This document shows positions 1 to 7,540 of a stretch of DNA of 64,000 bases, piece by piece. The stretch comes from Hyphomicrobium_A sp963728165 (lineage in GTDB: Bacteria; Pseudomonadota; Alphaproteobacteria; Rhizobiales; Hyphomicrobiaceae): positions 124,001 through 188,000 of the forward strand of contig CAVSIY010000002.1 of NCBI GenBank assembly GCA_963728165.1. The letters run 5' to 3'. The position numbers and the translations under genes are program-made. Under the pieces are notes generated by a model that was given only the letters and a program-made list of their open reading frames with translations, had not been told where the DNA came from and ran no database searches. The number at the start of each line of letters is the position of its first letter. The first letter of the stretch is position 1.

Positions 1-4
1 ATCG

Positions 5-715
5 CTACTTCTTCAAGGCCCAGGTCACGGTGACAGTGGCTTGAAGCATCTCGGTGCCGCGCTCGATCGGCACCGCGGCGCCGCGCATGGCGCGCGCCAT
101 GGGCATGGGCCGCGGGCCCATCTCGCCGCCTTCCTGGATGGTGAGCACCTCGCCCACCTCGGCGCCAGCCGCCGCGGCGTAGAGCTCGGCGCGGCGCTTG
201 GCGTTGGCGACGGCCTCCTTGCGCGCCTCATCGCGCAGGGTCTCGGCCTGGCTCACCTCGAAGGAAAGCCCTGCCATCTCGTTGGCGCCGAGGCTCACCA
301 GCCGATCGAGGATCTCCCCCAGCCGGTCGAGGTTGCGCGCGATGATCTCCACCTGGTTCACCACGCGGTAGCCATCGATCGCCGCGGCCTCGCCTTCGCG
401 CGGCCGCGTGTAACGCGGCTCCACGCGGAACGACGTCGTCTGGATGTCCTTGGCCTCGATGCCCTCAGACTTGAGGCCGTCGATCACCTTCTTCATCTCC
501 TCCGAGTTGCGCGCGAGCGCCTGGCTTGCTGTCGCCGCCTCGGTGGCGACGCCGCTCGTTATGCGGGCTTGATCGGGCTCGGCCGCCACCTGCCCGCTCG
601 CCGTCACGGTGATGGAGCGCGGCTCGCTCGTGTCCTCGGCGCGCGTGGGCGGCGCCGCCATCATCAAGGCGAACGCCACAAGGGCAGAGCAAGCGTAGGA
701 AGGGGGGATGCGCAT
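5..715 (-). CDS. SIMPL domain-containing (DUF541) secreted protein
   Basis: A 236-residue protein with a clear N-terminal signal peptide (about residues 1-26, hydrophobic core ALVAFALMMAAPP, cleavage near TRA-ED). The rest matches the SIMPL/DUF541 layout: an ITVTASGQVAAEPDQA start, a helical NSEEMKKVIDGLKSEGIEAKDIQTT segment, the YTRPREGEAAAIDGYRVVNQ strand region and a C-terminal TVTVTW strand. Length is usual for the family, which includes the Brucella periplasmic antigen BP26 and E. coli YggE. The expected location is the periplasm or outer envelope; the biochemical role is not known. It has no operon partner on its strand in the window: the next gene upstream is the opposite-strand tRNA. 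Confidence 0.88.
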   Translation of the reverse strand: MRIPPSYACSALVAFALMMAAPPTRAEDTSEPRSITVTASGQVAAEPDQARITSGVATEAATASQALARNSEEMKKVIDGLKSEGIEAKDIQTTSFRVEPRYTRPREGEAAAIDGYRVVNQVEIIARNLDRLGEILDRLVSLGANEMAGLSFEVSQAETLRDEARKEAVANAKRRAELYAAAAGAEVGEVLTIQEGGEMGPRPMPMARAMRGAAVPIERGTEMLQATVTVTWALKK

Positions 716-839
716 CTTGGGCTCCGGGTTGCTACCGGGCGCAGGTTAGGGCGCGTTCGCGGATTAATCGAGGCGGCGCGGACGTTTCGGGGCGGCGCCC
801 GAGTCTGCTATAGAGGCCCGCCCCAGCGCATTTTTCTGG

Positions 840-915
840 GGGCCCGTAGCTCAATGGTTAGAGCTGGCGGCTCATAACCGTCTGGTTCCAGGTTCGAATC
901 CTGGCGGGCCCACCA
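840..915 (+). tRNA. tRNA with CAT anticodon, probably tRNA-Ile2 (k2CAU) rather than elongator Met
   Basis: A complete 76-nt cloverleaf with encoded CCA. The acceptor stem GGGCCCG (840-846) pairs with CGGGCCC (905-911), followed by discriminator A912 and CCA 913-915. The D-arm is GCTC/GAGC around a short AATGGTTA loop. The anticodon stem GGCGG/CCGTC carries loop CTCATAA, with CAT at positions 34-36. The T-arm is CCAGG-TTCGAAT-CCTGG. A full G1-C72 pair excludes initiator Met. The short D-loop and the GGCGG-CTCATAA stem look more like bacterial tRNA-Ile2, whose C34 is changed to lysidine by TilS, than elongator Met; this is my inference and automated tools may call it Met. It is bounded downstream by a T-run and the convergent Sel1/TPR gene. 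Confidence 0.95.
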
Positions 916-940
916 TTTTTCCTTGCGCGTAGCCGCCGCA
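876..940 (+). repeat. tRNA 3'-end direct repeat, copy 1 (possible attachment site)
   Basis: This segment covers the 3' half of the tRNA from the anticodon loop through CCA plus 25 nt of downstream sequence (TTTTTCCTTGCGCG and AGCCGCC). It recurs in the same orientation at 6794-6858 with 59 of 65 positions identical. The stop codon of the Sel1/TPR gene begins immediately after it, at 941. Together the two copies bracket the AAA+ cluster, as expected for att sites produced by insertion at a tRNA 3' end. Confidence 0.7.
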
Positions 941-3412
941 TCAAGGTCTCGCACCCAATTTTCTGAGACCGTTGATGGCATAGTCGTAGGTCGGGTCGAT
1001 CGCCAGCGCCTGACGAAAGTCCGCGATTGCTTGCTTGCGACCGCGCCGGCTGCCCGAGAACAAGGCCCCTCGATTGGCCCACGCGTACTGGTTCTGCGGA
1101 GCGGTGCGGATGGCGTCGTTGTAGTCGGCAAGCGCCAAGTCGCGCTGGCCCATGTCGCCGTAGATCACGCCGCGGTTGTTGTAGGCCATGGAATAGTTGG
1201 GATCGGCTTTCAGGGCATAGGTATAGGACTCGATGGCTTTCCTCTTGTTGCCCATCGTGTCGGCGATCCAGGCCAGCTGGAAATGTGCCTCCGCAAGATC
1301 AGGCTTGGCCAGCAGCGCCTGCTCGAAGTCCAACGCTGCCGACATGTATTTCATCTTGTCGTTGCAGGCTGGATCAGGCGGGATCATTCTCTTGCATGTG
1401 TCGCCCTCCGCGATCCCCTTTTGCACGCGTGCCTTCCCGCGCATGAGGTAGGCGTTCGCTTTGACGTCAGCGGTCGCGGACGCATCCTTTTGCACCATAG
1501 CGACGTATTTGTCGTAGTCCTTGAAGGCGGCATCGTAGTTGCCCTTCCTGAAATACAGCTCGCCGCGGTCGAGATAGTAAGCGGGCCAGCTGTCGTTCTC
1601 TTTGATCGCAACGTTGATATCGGCCAACGCCTTGTCGGTATCTCCCTGTTCGTTATGGACGAGCGCGCGATTGAAGTAGGCAGGACCAGCATGTGCATCG
1701 TGCGCGATCGCGCGCGTGTAGTCCTCGAGCGCCGCATCCAATTGATTCTTGGAATGGTGCGCCATTCCGCGCTGGTTGTAGTCCACCCAGGTCGCATTGC
1801 CTTTGCGGATGATGTCGGTGAGATCCGCTATGGCGCTGTCGTAGTCCTTTTCCGCCATATGACCCTCCGCACGCTTGCGCAGAGCCTCGATCTCGGGGCT
1901 CGCTGGCACCGTGTTGGCAGAGCCACCACCAGAACTTGGTCCGCTGGAACCCTGCGGCTGCGGAGTGAACCCCTCCAGGCTCGCGATCACCGCCTTGGGC
2001 GGCGGCGGCTCCACGAGCCCTTCGTACTGCAGCGGAATCTGCGGCGGCGGCGGCTTCAGCGCGGCGCGGATGCGCTGCTCCTCCGTCTCGGCAGCCGACA
2101 TCTGCGACGGCGTCAGTGCAGCGTCCAGCGTCTTCAACTCATCCACGGCGCGCTGATAGCCGAGCGTGCGCGCTATCTCGACGTGAGCGCGCGCCCGCAC
2201 AGGATCTGCCTCTCCGAAATAGCCTGAGTTCCAGCCGATGCCGGTATTGAACTGACAAAGACCGTCGGCAAAACCCGAGCACAGACGCACGTAGCTCATG
2301 GCAAGCCCCGCGTTCTTCCACGGCGGGGCCTTGGCAACCGCTTCCTGCAGGTAGGCGAGGCTGTTGAGCCCGTCGAGGGCATGCCCCTTGTTGTAGGCTG
2401 TCTTGTACCAATCGATCGCCTCTTTGGGATCGGGAAGCAGCCCCTCGGCGTATTGGTTAACGAGCCAATCTCCGAGCGTCAGCTGGGCCATCGTCAGCCC
2501 AGCCTTGGCAGCCTTGCGCAGATACTGCTCCGCTTGCTTGCCGTCGGCGCTCCCAACGCCGATGCCATCGGCCAGCAGGCGTGAATAAACGGCCATCGCC
2601 ATGGCGTCGCCGGCATCAGCTCCTTGCTTCAATAGCTCCGCGGCCTTGGCGGCATCGAGAACACCCAGATCACCGCTCAAGTATCCGATGCCGGCAAAGC
2701 GCAGCGCCTCAGGATCGCCGGCGGCGGCACCGGCCTCGATCAGCTCCCGCCCCTCCGTCGGATTGGCCTTCACGCCGGGGGGACCAGCAACCAGCATGCG
2801 GCCGAGCAGCGCCTTTGCCTGCGTGCTGCCGCCGTTGACCGCCTGCCGCCACAGCGCCTCCGCCGTGCGGTTGCCGTCCTCGGTGTTGCGTATGGCGAAG
2901 GCGGCGCCGCGCAACAGGGCGACGTTGGGGTCATCCCCGTTGGCCTGGCGCAGCTGCTCGATGACCTCGTCGGGCTGCCTCAACGCGACGGCCGTCCGGG
3001 CGGCCTGCAGCCGCGGACGATCGGCGGCGCTTGAGGACTGGAACGGCTTGTCGTCGATGTCGAACAGGAAGCCCAGGCCAAGCCGCGGGTTCTTGAGCGA
3101 GTTGTAGTAGGGGATGGGGACGACCGGACCCGCCGCAACCGGACCTTGCGCCGCGGAGCCGGAGGACGAGCCGCCGCCCAGCAAGCCGCCGTCCGTCGAG
3201 GACTGCAGACCCGAGCTGCCGCCGCTCCAGGGCCACGCGACCTTGTTGGGGGGATCGAGGAACATCATGGCGAGCGCGCCGATGATGGCGAAGTCCATCA
3301 TGCCGCGGAAAGCCAGGTCGCTCTTGTAGAGGTCGACCATGTTGGCAAAGACCGACTTGCGCGCTGCCTCCTTGGACAGCATGCCCTTTGCGCCTGAGCT
3401 CGTGGTCGACAT
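941..3412 (-). CDS. Single-pass membrane protein with Sel1-like and TPR repeats
   Basis: An 823-residue protein. After a short basic N-terminus there is one membrane segment at about residues 34-55 (MMDFAIIGALAMMFL). A Gly/Ser-rich linker follows, then helical Sel1-type repeats from about 160 to 440 (for example STQAKALLGRMLVAG, GDAMAMAVYSRLL, GLTMAQLTLGDWLV), a proline-rich stretch near 455-510, and about six to eight TPRs to the C-terminus (GPAYFNRALVHNEQGDTDKA, MAYNNRGVIYGDMGQRDLAL). The charge pattern suggests the repeats lie outside the cytoplasm. The start at 3412 has GGGAG about 9 nt upstream. It is the last gene of the four-gene minus-strand cluster, 45 nt after the soluble AAA+ gene. 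The role is unknown; a scaffold or partner for the ATPases is an inference from context. Confidence 0.85.
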   Translation of the reverse strand: MSTTSSGAKGMLSKEAARKSVFANMVDLYKSDLAFRGMMDFAIIGALAMMFLDPPNKVAWPWSGGSSGLQSSTDGGLLGGGSSSGSAAQGPVAAGPVVPIPYYNSLKNPRLGLGFLFDIDDKPFQSSSAADRPRLQAARTAVALRQPDEVIEQLRQANGDDPNVALLRGAAFAIRNTEDGNRTAEALWRQAVNGGSTQAKALLGRMLVAGPPGVKANPTEGRELIEAGAAAGDPEALRFAGIGYLSGDLGVLDAAKAAELLKQGADAGDAMAMAVYSRLLADGIGVGSADGKQAEQYLRKAAKAGLTMAQLTLGDWLVNQYAEGLLPDPKEAIDWYKTAYNKGHALDGLNSLAYLQEAVAKAPPWKNAGLAMSYVRLCSGFADGLCQFNTGIGWNSGYFGEADPVRARAHVEIARTLGYQRAVDELKTLDAALTPSQMSAAETEEQRIRAALKPPPPQIPLQYEGLVEPPPPKAVIASLEGFTPQPQGSSGPSSGGGSANTVPASPEIEALRKRAEGHMAEKDYDSAIADLTDIIRKGNATWVDYNQRGMAHHSKNQLDAALEDYTRAIAHDAHAGPAYFNRALVHNEQGDTDKALADINVAIKENDSWPAYYLDRGELYFRKGNYDAAFKDYDKYVAMVQKDASATADVKANAYLMRGKARVQKGIAEGDTCKRMIPPDPACNDKMKYMSAALDFEQALLAKPDLAEAHFQLAWIADTMGNKRKAIESYTYALKADPNYSMAYNNRGVIYGDMGQRDLALADYNDAIRTAPQNQYAWANRGALFSGSRRGRKQAIADFRQALAIDPTYDYAINGLRKLGARP

Positions 3413-3457
3413 GTGGCGGCTCCCAGAATTGCGGCTGCCCGGAGCGGCGCTCGCTCG

Positions 3458-4537
3458 CTAGTGCGTTGCGCCGCGCTCGCTCTCCTCGGCGGCCGACGCT
3501 TCCGCTTCGTCGGGTGTGACGGGGATCACCCGCACGTCGCCGCCGTCCGCCTCGAACATCACGTGCGTCGCGCCGCCGCCTCTGGCCTCGATCAAGCCGT
3601 CGGCGATCTTGTCCTCGATGTGGCGCGCGATCTCGCGCACGCCACCGCTCGGCTTGTTCTGCGTGAACTCCTCAATCGCGCTCATGAGGATCTCAGGGTC
3701 GATACCCTGACCGGCAATCTCGAGATTGTAGGTCTTGGTCGCCTTCTCGATCTCGAGCGCGACGACACGGGCAATGTCGAGCCCGGCCAGATCGCGGAAG
3801 GCGAACACTTCGTCGACGCGCGAGAGCACCTCGGGCGCGAACTGAGCGTCCTGCAGGGCCGACTTGGCGAGCTTGTTGAGCTCCTCCTGCGTGATCTTGG
3901 GTTCGCGCGCGTACTCCTCGATGCGGCTCTTGGCGGCGTTGGTGGTCATGATGAAGATCACCTCGCGGGTCGAATGCTTGGATCCGTCGGTGAGCTCGGT
4001 GATGAACCCGTCGTTCCAGGCCGACAGGAACTGCGTCAGGATCGAGCGATGCGCCTTCTCGATCTCGTCGAGCAGCACGATCGCGTTGGGCACATCGCGC
4101 AGGTTGCGCGTCAGAAGACCCGGCTTGCCCGAGCCGACATGGCCGGCCGCCGCTCCGAACAGCGTCCACGACGAGGCCTCGCTGCCGAACTTGGTCATGT
4201 CGATGTAGTGCAGGTGCTTGGGGCTGCCGAACAGCTTCTCGGCAAGGACCTGGGCCAGATAGGTCTTGCCGATGCCCGGCGCACCGGCAAAACAGAACAC
4301 GGCTATGGGCTTGTTCGGCCGCTTGGCTGCCATGCGCCGATGCAGCCGGGTGACGACGGAATCGATGACGGCATTCTGGCCGATCACCTTCGACTTCAGG
4401 TAGCTCGCCAGCTCCACGGGATCGATGAGCGTCAGCGAGCGCTCTTTTTCCCCCCATTTGTCGGCGAGCGCGCCGAGGTTGGACAATCGCTCCAGCGGAT
4501 CCTTGCTCGTCGTGGGCGGTTTCTTATCCCCAGACAT
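3458..4537 (-). CDS. Soluble ClpA/ClpB-type AAA+ ATPase, single domain
   Basis: A 359-residue protein consisting almost wholly of one AAA+ module of the Clp (AAA_2) type. Visible motifs are Walker A GAPGIGKT (85-92), Walker B IVLLDE (153-158), sensor 1 TTN (198-200), a candidate arginine finger R240 in LSRVDEV and sensor 2 R301 in GGVREIA. It lacks the Clp N-domain, a second AAA+ ring and any membrane segment. The pore-loop position reads GHVG (132-135) instead of GYVG. I place the start at 4537 because AGGAG lies about 8 nt upstream and an earlier in-frame ATG would overlap the preceding gene. It is a close paralogue of the membrane-anchored ATPase whose stop lies 25 nt upstream, so the pair probably arose by duplication. 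Substrate unknown. Confidence 0.88.
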   Translation of the reverse strand: MSGDKKPPTTSKDPLERLSNLGALADKWGEKERSLTLIDPVELASYLKSKVIGQNAVIDSVVTRLHRRMAAKRPNKPIAVFCFAGAPGIGKTYLAQVLAEKLFGSPKHLHYIDMTKFGSEASSWTLFGAAAGHVGSGKPGLLTRNLRDVPNAIVLLDEIEKAHRSILTQFLSAWNDGFITELTDGSKHSTREVIFIMTTNAAKSRIEEYAREPKITQEELNKLAKSALQDAQFAPEVLSRVDEVFAFRDLAGLDIARVVALEIEKATKTYNLEIAGQGIDPEILMSAIEEFTQNKPSGGVREIARHIEDKIADGLIEARGGGATHVMFEADGGDVRVIPVTPDEAEASAAEESERGATH

Positions 4538-4562
4538 GGCGGTTCTCCTGATTGCCGGCCCT

Positions 4563-5756
4563 CTAGCCGGCCATGGCCTGTTCCTCGGCAGCCCCGGCTT
4601 GCTCCGCGGTCTCGGCGGTTGCGACGGGAATGACGCGCACCTTGTTGCCGTCGGCCTCGAAGCGGACCTGGCGCGCATCGCCGGCCTTGGCCTCGATCAA
4701 GCCGTCCGCGATGCGATCCTCGATTTGTCTTGCGATGTCGCGCACGCCGCCCTTGGGCTTCTTCTCCGTGAACGTCTCGATCGCCTCGATGAGGATCGCC
4801 GGATCGATGCCTTGATAGGCGATCTGGAGCTGGTACTCGTGCGCCCGGCGCTCGATCTCGAGTGCCACGACGCGGGCGATGTCGAGACCGGCCAGATCGC
4901 GGAAGGCGAAGACGTCGTCGATGCGCGACAGAACCTCGGGCGCGAAGTCCGCATCCAGCAAGGCGCTCTTGATCAGCCGGTTGAGCTCGTCCTGGGTGAT
5001 GCCGGGATCGCGCGTCAGCTCGGCGATGCGGGCGGTGCCGGCGTTGGTGGTCAGAATGAAGATCGTCTCGGTCGTGGGATATTTCGTCGCGGTGCCGAGA
5101 TCGGTGACGAAGCCGTCGTTCCAGGCCGACAGGAACTGCAGGTGGATATCGCGGCTCGCCTTCTCGAACTCGTCGAGCAGCACGATGGCGTTGGGCGTGT
5201 CGCGTAGCGCCCGCGAAATGAGCCCAGGCTCCCCGGAGCCCTGCAACCCCGCCGGCACTCCGAACAGGCTCGTGGCCGAGAAGCCCTGCTGGAACTTGGC
5301 CATCTCGAAGACGTGCAGGTGCGAATCGCTGCCGTAGAGCTTCTCCGACAGCACTTTGGCGAGGTAGGTCTTGCCGACGCCGGGCGCGCCCGCAAAGCAC
5401 ATGACGGCGACCGGCTTGCCCTCCCTGCGCGCCGCCAAACGCTGGCGCAGGCGCCGCGACAGCGCGTCGATGACCTCGTCCTGTCCGATCAGGCGCGCCT
5501 TGAGGTAGCTCGACAGCTCCGTCTCGTCGATGACCGTCGGTGTCTTGGGCTCGACCTTGCGCCCATGCTTGCCCATGGCACGGTCGACGAGCTGCAGAAC
5601 CGGCGCGGGAAGATAGCGCCCGGTGTACGTGAACTCGACCACGGCACCTCCGGCCGCGATCACCACCAGGAACCAGGCTAGAGCCGGCGAGGCCCGGTCG
5701 ATGATAATGATGGCGATGATGATACCGAGCCGGCCGGCCCACGCCATACCGCTCAT
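4563..5756 (-). CDS. Membrane-anchored ClpA/ClpB-type AAA+ ATPase
   Basis: A 397-residue protein with two hydrophobic N-terminal segments (about 9-20, GIIIAIIII, and 25-41, ALAWFLVVIAAGGAVV), which should place the following AAA+ module in the cytoplasm at the inner membrane. ATPase motifs are complete: Walker A GAPGVGKT (123-130), Walker B IVLLDE (191-196), sensor 1 TTN (236-238), candidate arginine finger R278 and sensor 2 R339. The pore-loop position is GLQG (170-173), lacking the aromatic residue of Clp unfoldases. A strong GGAGGT ribosome site sits about 7 nt before the ATG. The gene is followed after 25 nt by its soluble paralogue, which suggests one transcript and possibly a mixed ring. 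The family resemblance is clear; the function is not known. Confidence 0.88.
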   Translation of the reverse strand: MSGMAWAGRLGIIIAIIIIDRASPALAWFLVVIAAGGAVVEFTYTGRYLPAPVLQLVDRAMGKHGRKVEPKTPTVIDETELSSYLKARLIGQDEVIDALSRRLRQRLAARREGKPVAVMCFAGAPGVGKTYLAKVLSEKLYGSDSHLHVFEMAKFQQGFSATSLFGVPAGLQGSGEPGLISRALRDTPNAIVLLDEFEKASRDIHLQFLSAWNDGFVTDLGTATKYPTTETIFILTTNAGTARIAELTRDPGITQDELNRLIKSALLDADFAPEVLSRIDDVFAFRDLAGLDIARVVALEIERRAHEYQLQIAYQGIDPAILIEAIETFTEKKPKGGVRDIARQIEDRIADGLIEAKAGDARQVRFEADGNKVRVIPVATAETAEQAGAAEEQAMAG

Positions 5757-5983
5757 GGGTAGGACCTCCGCGGCCGCCCGCTCGCCGGGGCCGCGAAGCG
5801 CGCGCCTATCACTGCTGCAGTCGGGCGAGGACGCATTGTTGCCGTACGTCGAGCCGAGAATAACTGAAGATTGTCACCACCTTACCAGCGGGTAAAGTCG
5901 AGAATTGCCGCCCTCGACCCACTTTTCACCGGCACAGTGACCGCCAGGGCAGCCAGAGACCGCTCGCAGCTGCGCGAGGAGGG

Positions 5984-6628
5984 TTAAGGCGAGGAGATTT
6001 GGACCACCTCTCCCGTCTTGAGCGGCTTCAGTGAAAGCACCGCAGTGCCGACATAAACCGACACCGTGATGTCGCCGCCGCCGCCATCGACGAGGCCGGC
6101 GACGGCGACGGGCGTGCCGGGCAGATAGGGAATTGCCATCGTATAAGGCGCGTGCTTCAGGGGAACGTCTTGGCGAAAGCCCGCCGCCGAGACGCGAACC
6201 CAGTCGCCGTCCTCATCGAAATTGTCCGACACCGTGATCCAGCCGAGCCGCAGCTTGCCGTCGGCGACCTCGGCCCGCACCTTCTCCTTCTCCGGCCCGC
6301 TCATCATGAGCTTGCCGATTGCCTGATCGGTCTCCCCCGCGGCAATCGGCCGGATGAGCGAGGACGCGTTCGTCGCGGCCGCCTGATGCTGTCGGCCCCC
6401 ATCCGCGGGCCCGAACAGGCCGACACTGACGAGCGCCGCCGCCAACAGCCCGCCGGCGCCCAACCAGAGGAGGGCCGAATTTCCGCTGAGATTGAGTCCG
6501 AAGCCCGAGCCTGGGCTCTGCCCGTTTTGCGCGCGGCCGTTTCCACCCTGCCGGAACGCCCCCTGTGGCTTCGGCCTGGGCTCGCTCGCGGGATTGGTGC
6601 GCGTCTGTTTTTGATCGTCTGCAGCCAC
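5984..6628 (-). CDS. Single-pass membrane protein with a conserved-looking C-terminal domain, unknown function
   Basis: A 214-residue protein read from a GTG at 6628 that has GAGGGG about 8 nt upstream; an ATG at 6685 would add 19 residues but lacks such a site. Residues 1-60 are polar and low in complexity (TRTNPASEPRPKPQGAF). A single membrane segment follows (ALLWLGAGGLLAAALVSVGLF), then a soluble C-terminal region with the look of a beta-rich domain (KLRLGWITVSDNFDEDGDWV, ITVSVYVGTAVLSLKPL). I do not recognise the family. It is the first gene of the minus-strand cluster with the two AAA+ ATPases; a 227-nt gap separates it from the membrane ATPase, so that gene may also have its own promoter. 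Confidence 0.7.
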   Translation of the reverse strand: MAADDQKQTRTNPASEPRPKPQGAFRQGGNGRAQNGQSPGSGFGLNLSGNSALLWLGAGGLLAAALVSVGLFGPADGGRQHQAAATNASSLIRPIAAGETDQAIGKLMMSGPEKEKVRAEVADGKLRLGWITVSDNFDEDGDWVRVSAAGFRQDVPLKHAPYTMAIPYLPGTPVAVAGLVDGGGGDITVSVYVGTAVLSLKPLKTGEVVQISSP

Positions 6629-6793
6629 GCTTTGCCCCTCAAATCCGCCGCGGGGCCCTTCGACAAAGCCGCAATCGGCTCGCACGGGGGCGCCTTGAGG
6701 CTATCGAATTCTGCCCCGAGCGCCAGAGCCTGCCAAGAGGATTGCGAGGTGTCGTGACCGGAGGGACCACCTGCGGGACGATCAGTGCCCAGA

Positions 6794-6858
6794 AACCTTC
6801 TGGTTCCAGGCTCGAATCCTGGGGGGCACACCATTTTTCCTTGCGCGCAGCCGCCACA
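6794..6858 (+). repeat. tRNA 3'-end direct repeat, copy 2 (tRNA remnant, possible attachment site)
   Basis: This matches 876-940 at 59 of 65 positions, in the same orientation. It retains a perfect T-arm (CCAGG-CTCGAAT-CCTGG), a degenerate acceptor half (GGGGCAC), CCA, and the same downstream TTTTTCCTTGCGCG block. No matching 5' acceptor, D-arm or anticodon stem lies upstream, so it is not a functional tRNA. It marks the far end of the AAA+ cluster. Confidence 0.7.
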
Positions 6859-6875
6859 CCAACCCTGCGCGCGGT

Positions 6876-6948
6876 GGTTCCGGTTCGAACTTAGCCGTTC
6901 TCACCTCCACCATTTTTCCTTGCGCGCAGCCGCCATACCGACCCTGCG
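6876..6948 (+). repeat. Third, more degenerate tRNA 3'-end copy
   Basis: The core CACCATTTTTCCTTGCGCGC at 6908-6927 repeats copy 2 exactly, and the shared block 6908-6948 differs from 6829-6869 at only two or three positions. Copies 2 and 3 are offset by 79 nt. Upstream, GGTTCCGGTTCGAAC (6876-6890) resembles a T-arm, but the acceptor region is lost. Confidence 0.6.
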
Positions 6949-6963
6949 TACACTTTCTCTGCG

Positions 6964-7356
6964 TCAGTCCTTGCCCCCGTGCCCGTTGGCCTCGATGACG
7001 GTCACGTCCTCGCCCGCGTGCACCGACTTCAAACGGCTCACGTCATCGAGCGCCAGCGCCCAGATGTTGCACGGGCTCGCCATGCGGATCTCGCCCTTCT
7101 TCGATACGGGCGTCGGCCCGAAGCCGATGGCGATGGCGTTGCCGTCCGGCCAGAAGGCGATCTCACCGGCGCTCACGACCTCGCGCGCCTCCGGCTCGCA
7201 GTCCGACGAGACCGGCGCGCGGAAATAGAACTCGTGCCCCCAAAGCTGTGCCTGCGCGTAGATCGGCAGCGCCGCCCAGATGCGTTCCGCCGTCGGCGTC
7301 TCCAGGAGCCGGGCACGGATCACAACCTTCCCCACCCGGATCAAGATCTCCCGCAT
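6964..7356 (-). CDS. Cyclophilin-like (TM1367-type) protein, paralogue A
   Basis: A 130-residue cytoplasmic protein. The core pattern TAERIWAALPI ... LWGHEFYFRAPV ... AGEIAFWPDGNAIAIGFGPTPVS ... ASPCNIWALALDD is typical of the cyclophilin-like-fold family typified by Thermotoga TM1367, of unknown activity and without known prolyl isomerase function. A second copy of the same family lies just upstream on the same strand (7541-8005), and the two-hairpin repeat element fills the gap between them. Family assignment is from motif resemblance; the biochemical role is unknown. Confidence 0.75.
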   Translation of the reverse strand: MREILIRVGKVVIRARLLETPTAERIWAALPIYAQAQLWGHEFYFRAPVSSDCEPEAREVVSAGEIAFWPDGNAIAIGFGPTPVSKKGEIRMASPCNIWALALDDVSRLKSVHAGEDVTVIEANGHGGKD

Positions 7357-7371
7357 CTGATGCCTCCCCTA

Positions 7372-7534
7372 GTGTCCCGATTCCGAAGCTCGCCCGAGTT
7401 CGCAGCAAGGTCTGGGAGCGAGCTTCGGAATCAAAAGGGACACCAAAATCATTGAGTTGCTCGTGTGATTCAGATCGAGAAATTCGCTCCGAGCCATGCC
7501 GCACGCGCTGGCGAATTTCTCGATCATCACACGA
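7372..7534. repeat. Two-hairpin dispersed repeat, copy 1
   Basis: Two adjacent inverted repeats. The first (7372-7443) runs from GTGTCCCGATTCCGAAGCTC to a reverse-complementary GCGAGCTTCGGAATC...GGGACAC arm. The second (7462-7534) runs from CGTGTGATTCAGATCGAG to GCGAATTTCTCGATCATCAC. The whole unit recurs in opposite orientation at 58979-59142. It lies between the two cyclophilin-like genes and contains no open reading frame of note. It resembles a REP/BIME-type element, but I do not recognise the family. Confidence 0.85.
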
Positions 7535-7540
7535 GCCCCG

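Larger units (their letters stand above)
6629..6963. other. Intergenic segment carrying tRNA-derived remnants
   Basis: No convincing gene lies here. The reading frames present are antisense images of tRNA-like sequence. The segment holds two truncated copies of the tRNA 3'-end region (6794-6858 and 6876-6948), described separately. No integrase or transposase fragment is visible. Confidence 0.6.

Noticed and set aside
808..1131. Minus-strand frames reading ARQDSNLEPDGYEPPAL or ARIRTWNQTVMSRQL across 840-915
   Set aside because: These are the well-known false translations of the reverse strand of a tRNA, not proteins.
6304..6834. Minus-strand 176-residue frame starting MVCPPGFEPGTRRF
   Set aside because: The start is the antisense of the tRNA remnant at 6794-6858; the rest is another frame of the 5984-6628 gene.
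7357..7540. Two-hairpin element considered as a riboswitch or terminator pair
   Set aside because: An inverted copy exists at 58979-59142 next to unrelated genes, and neither hairpin has a T-run, so a dispersed repeat fits better.
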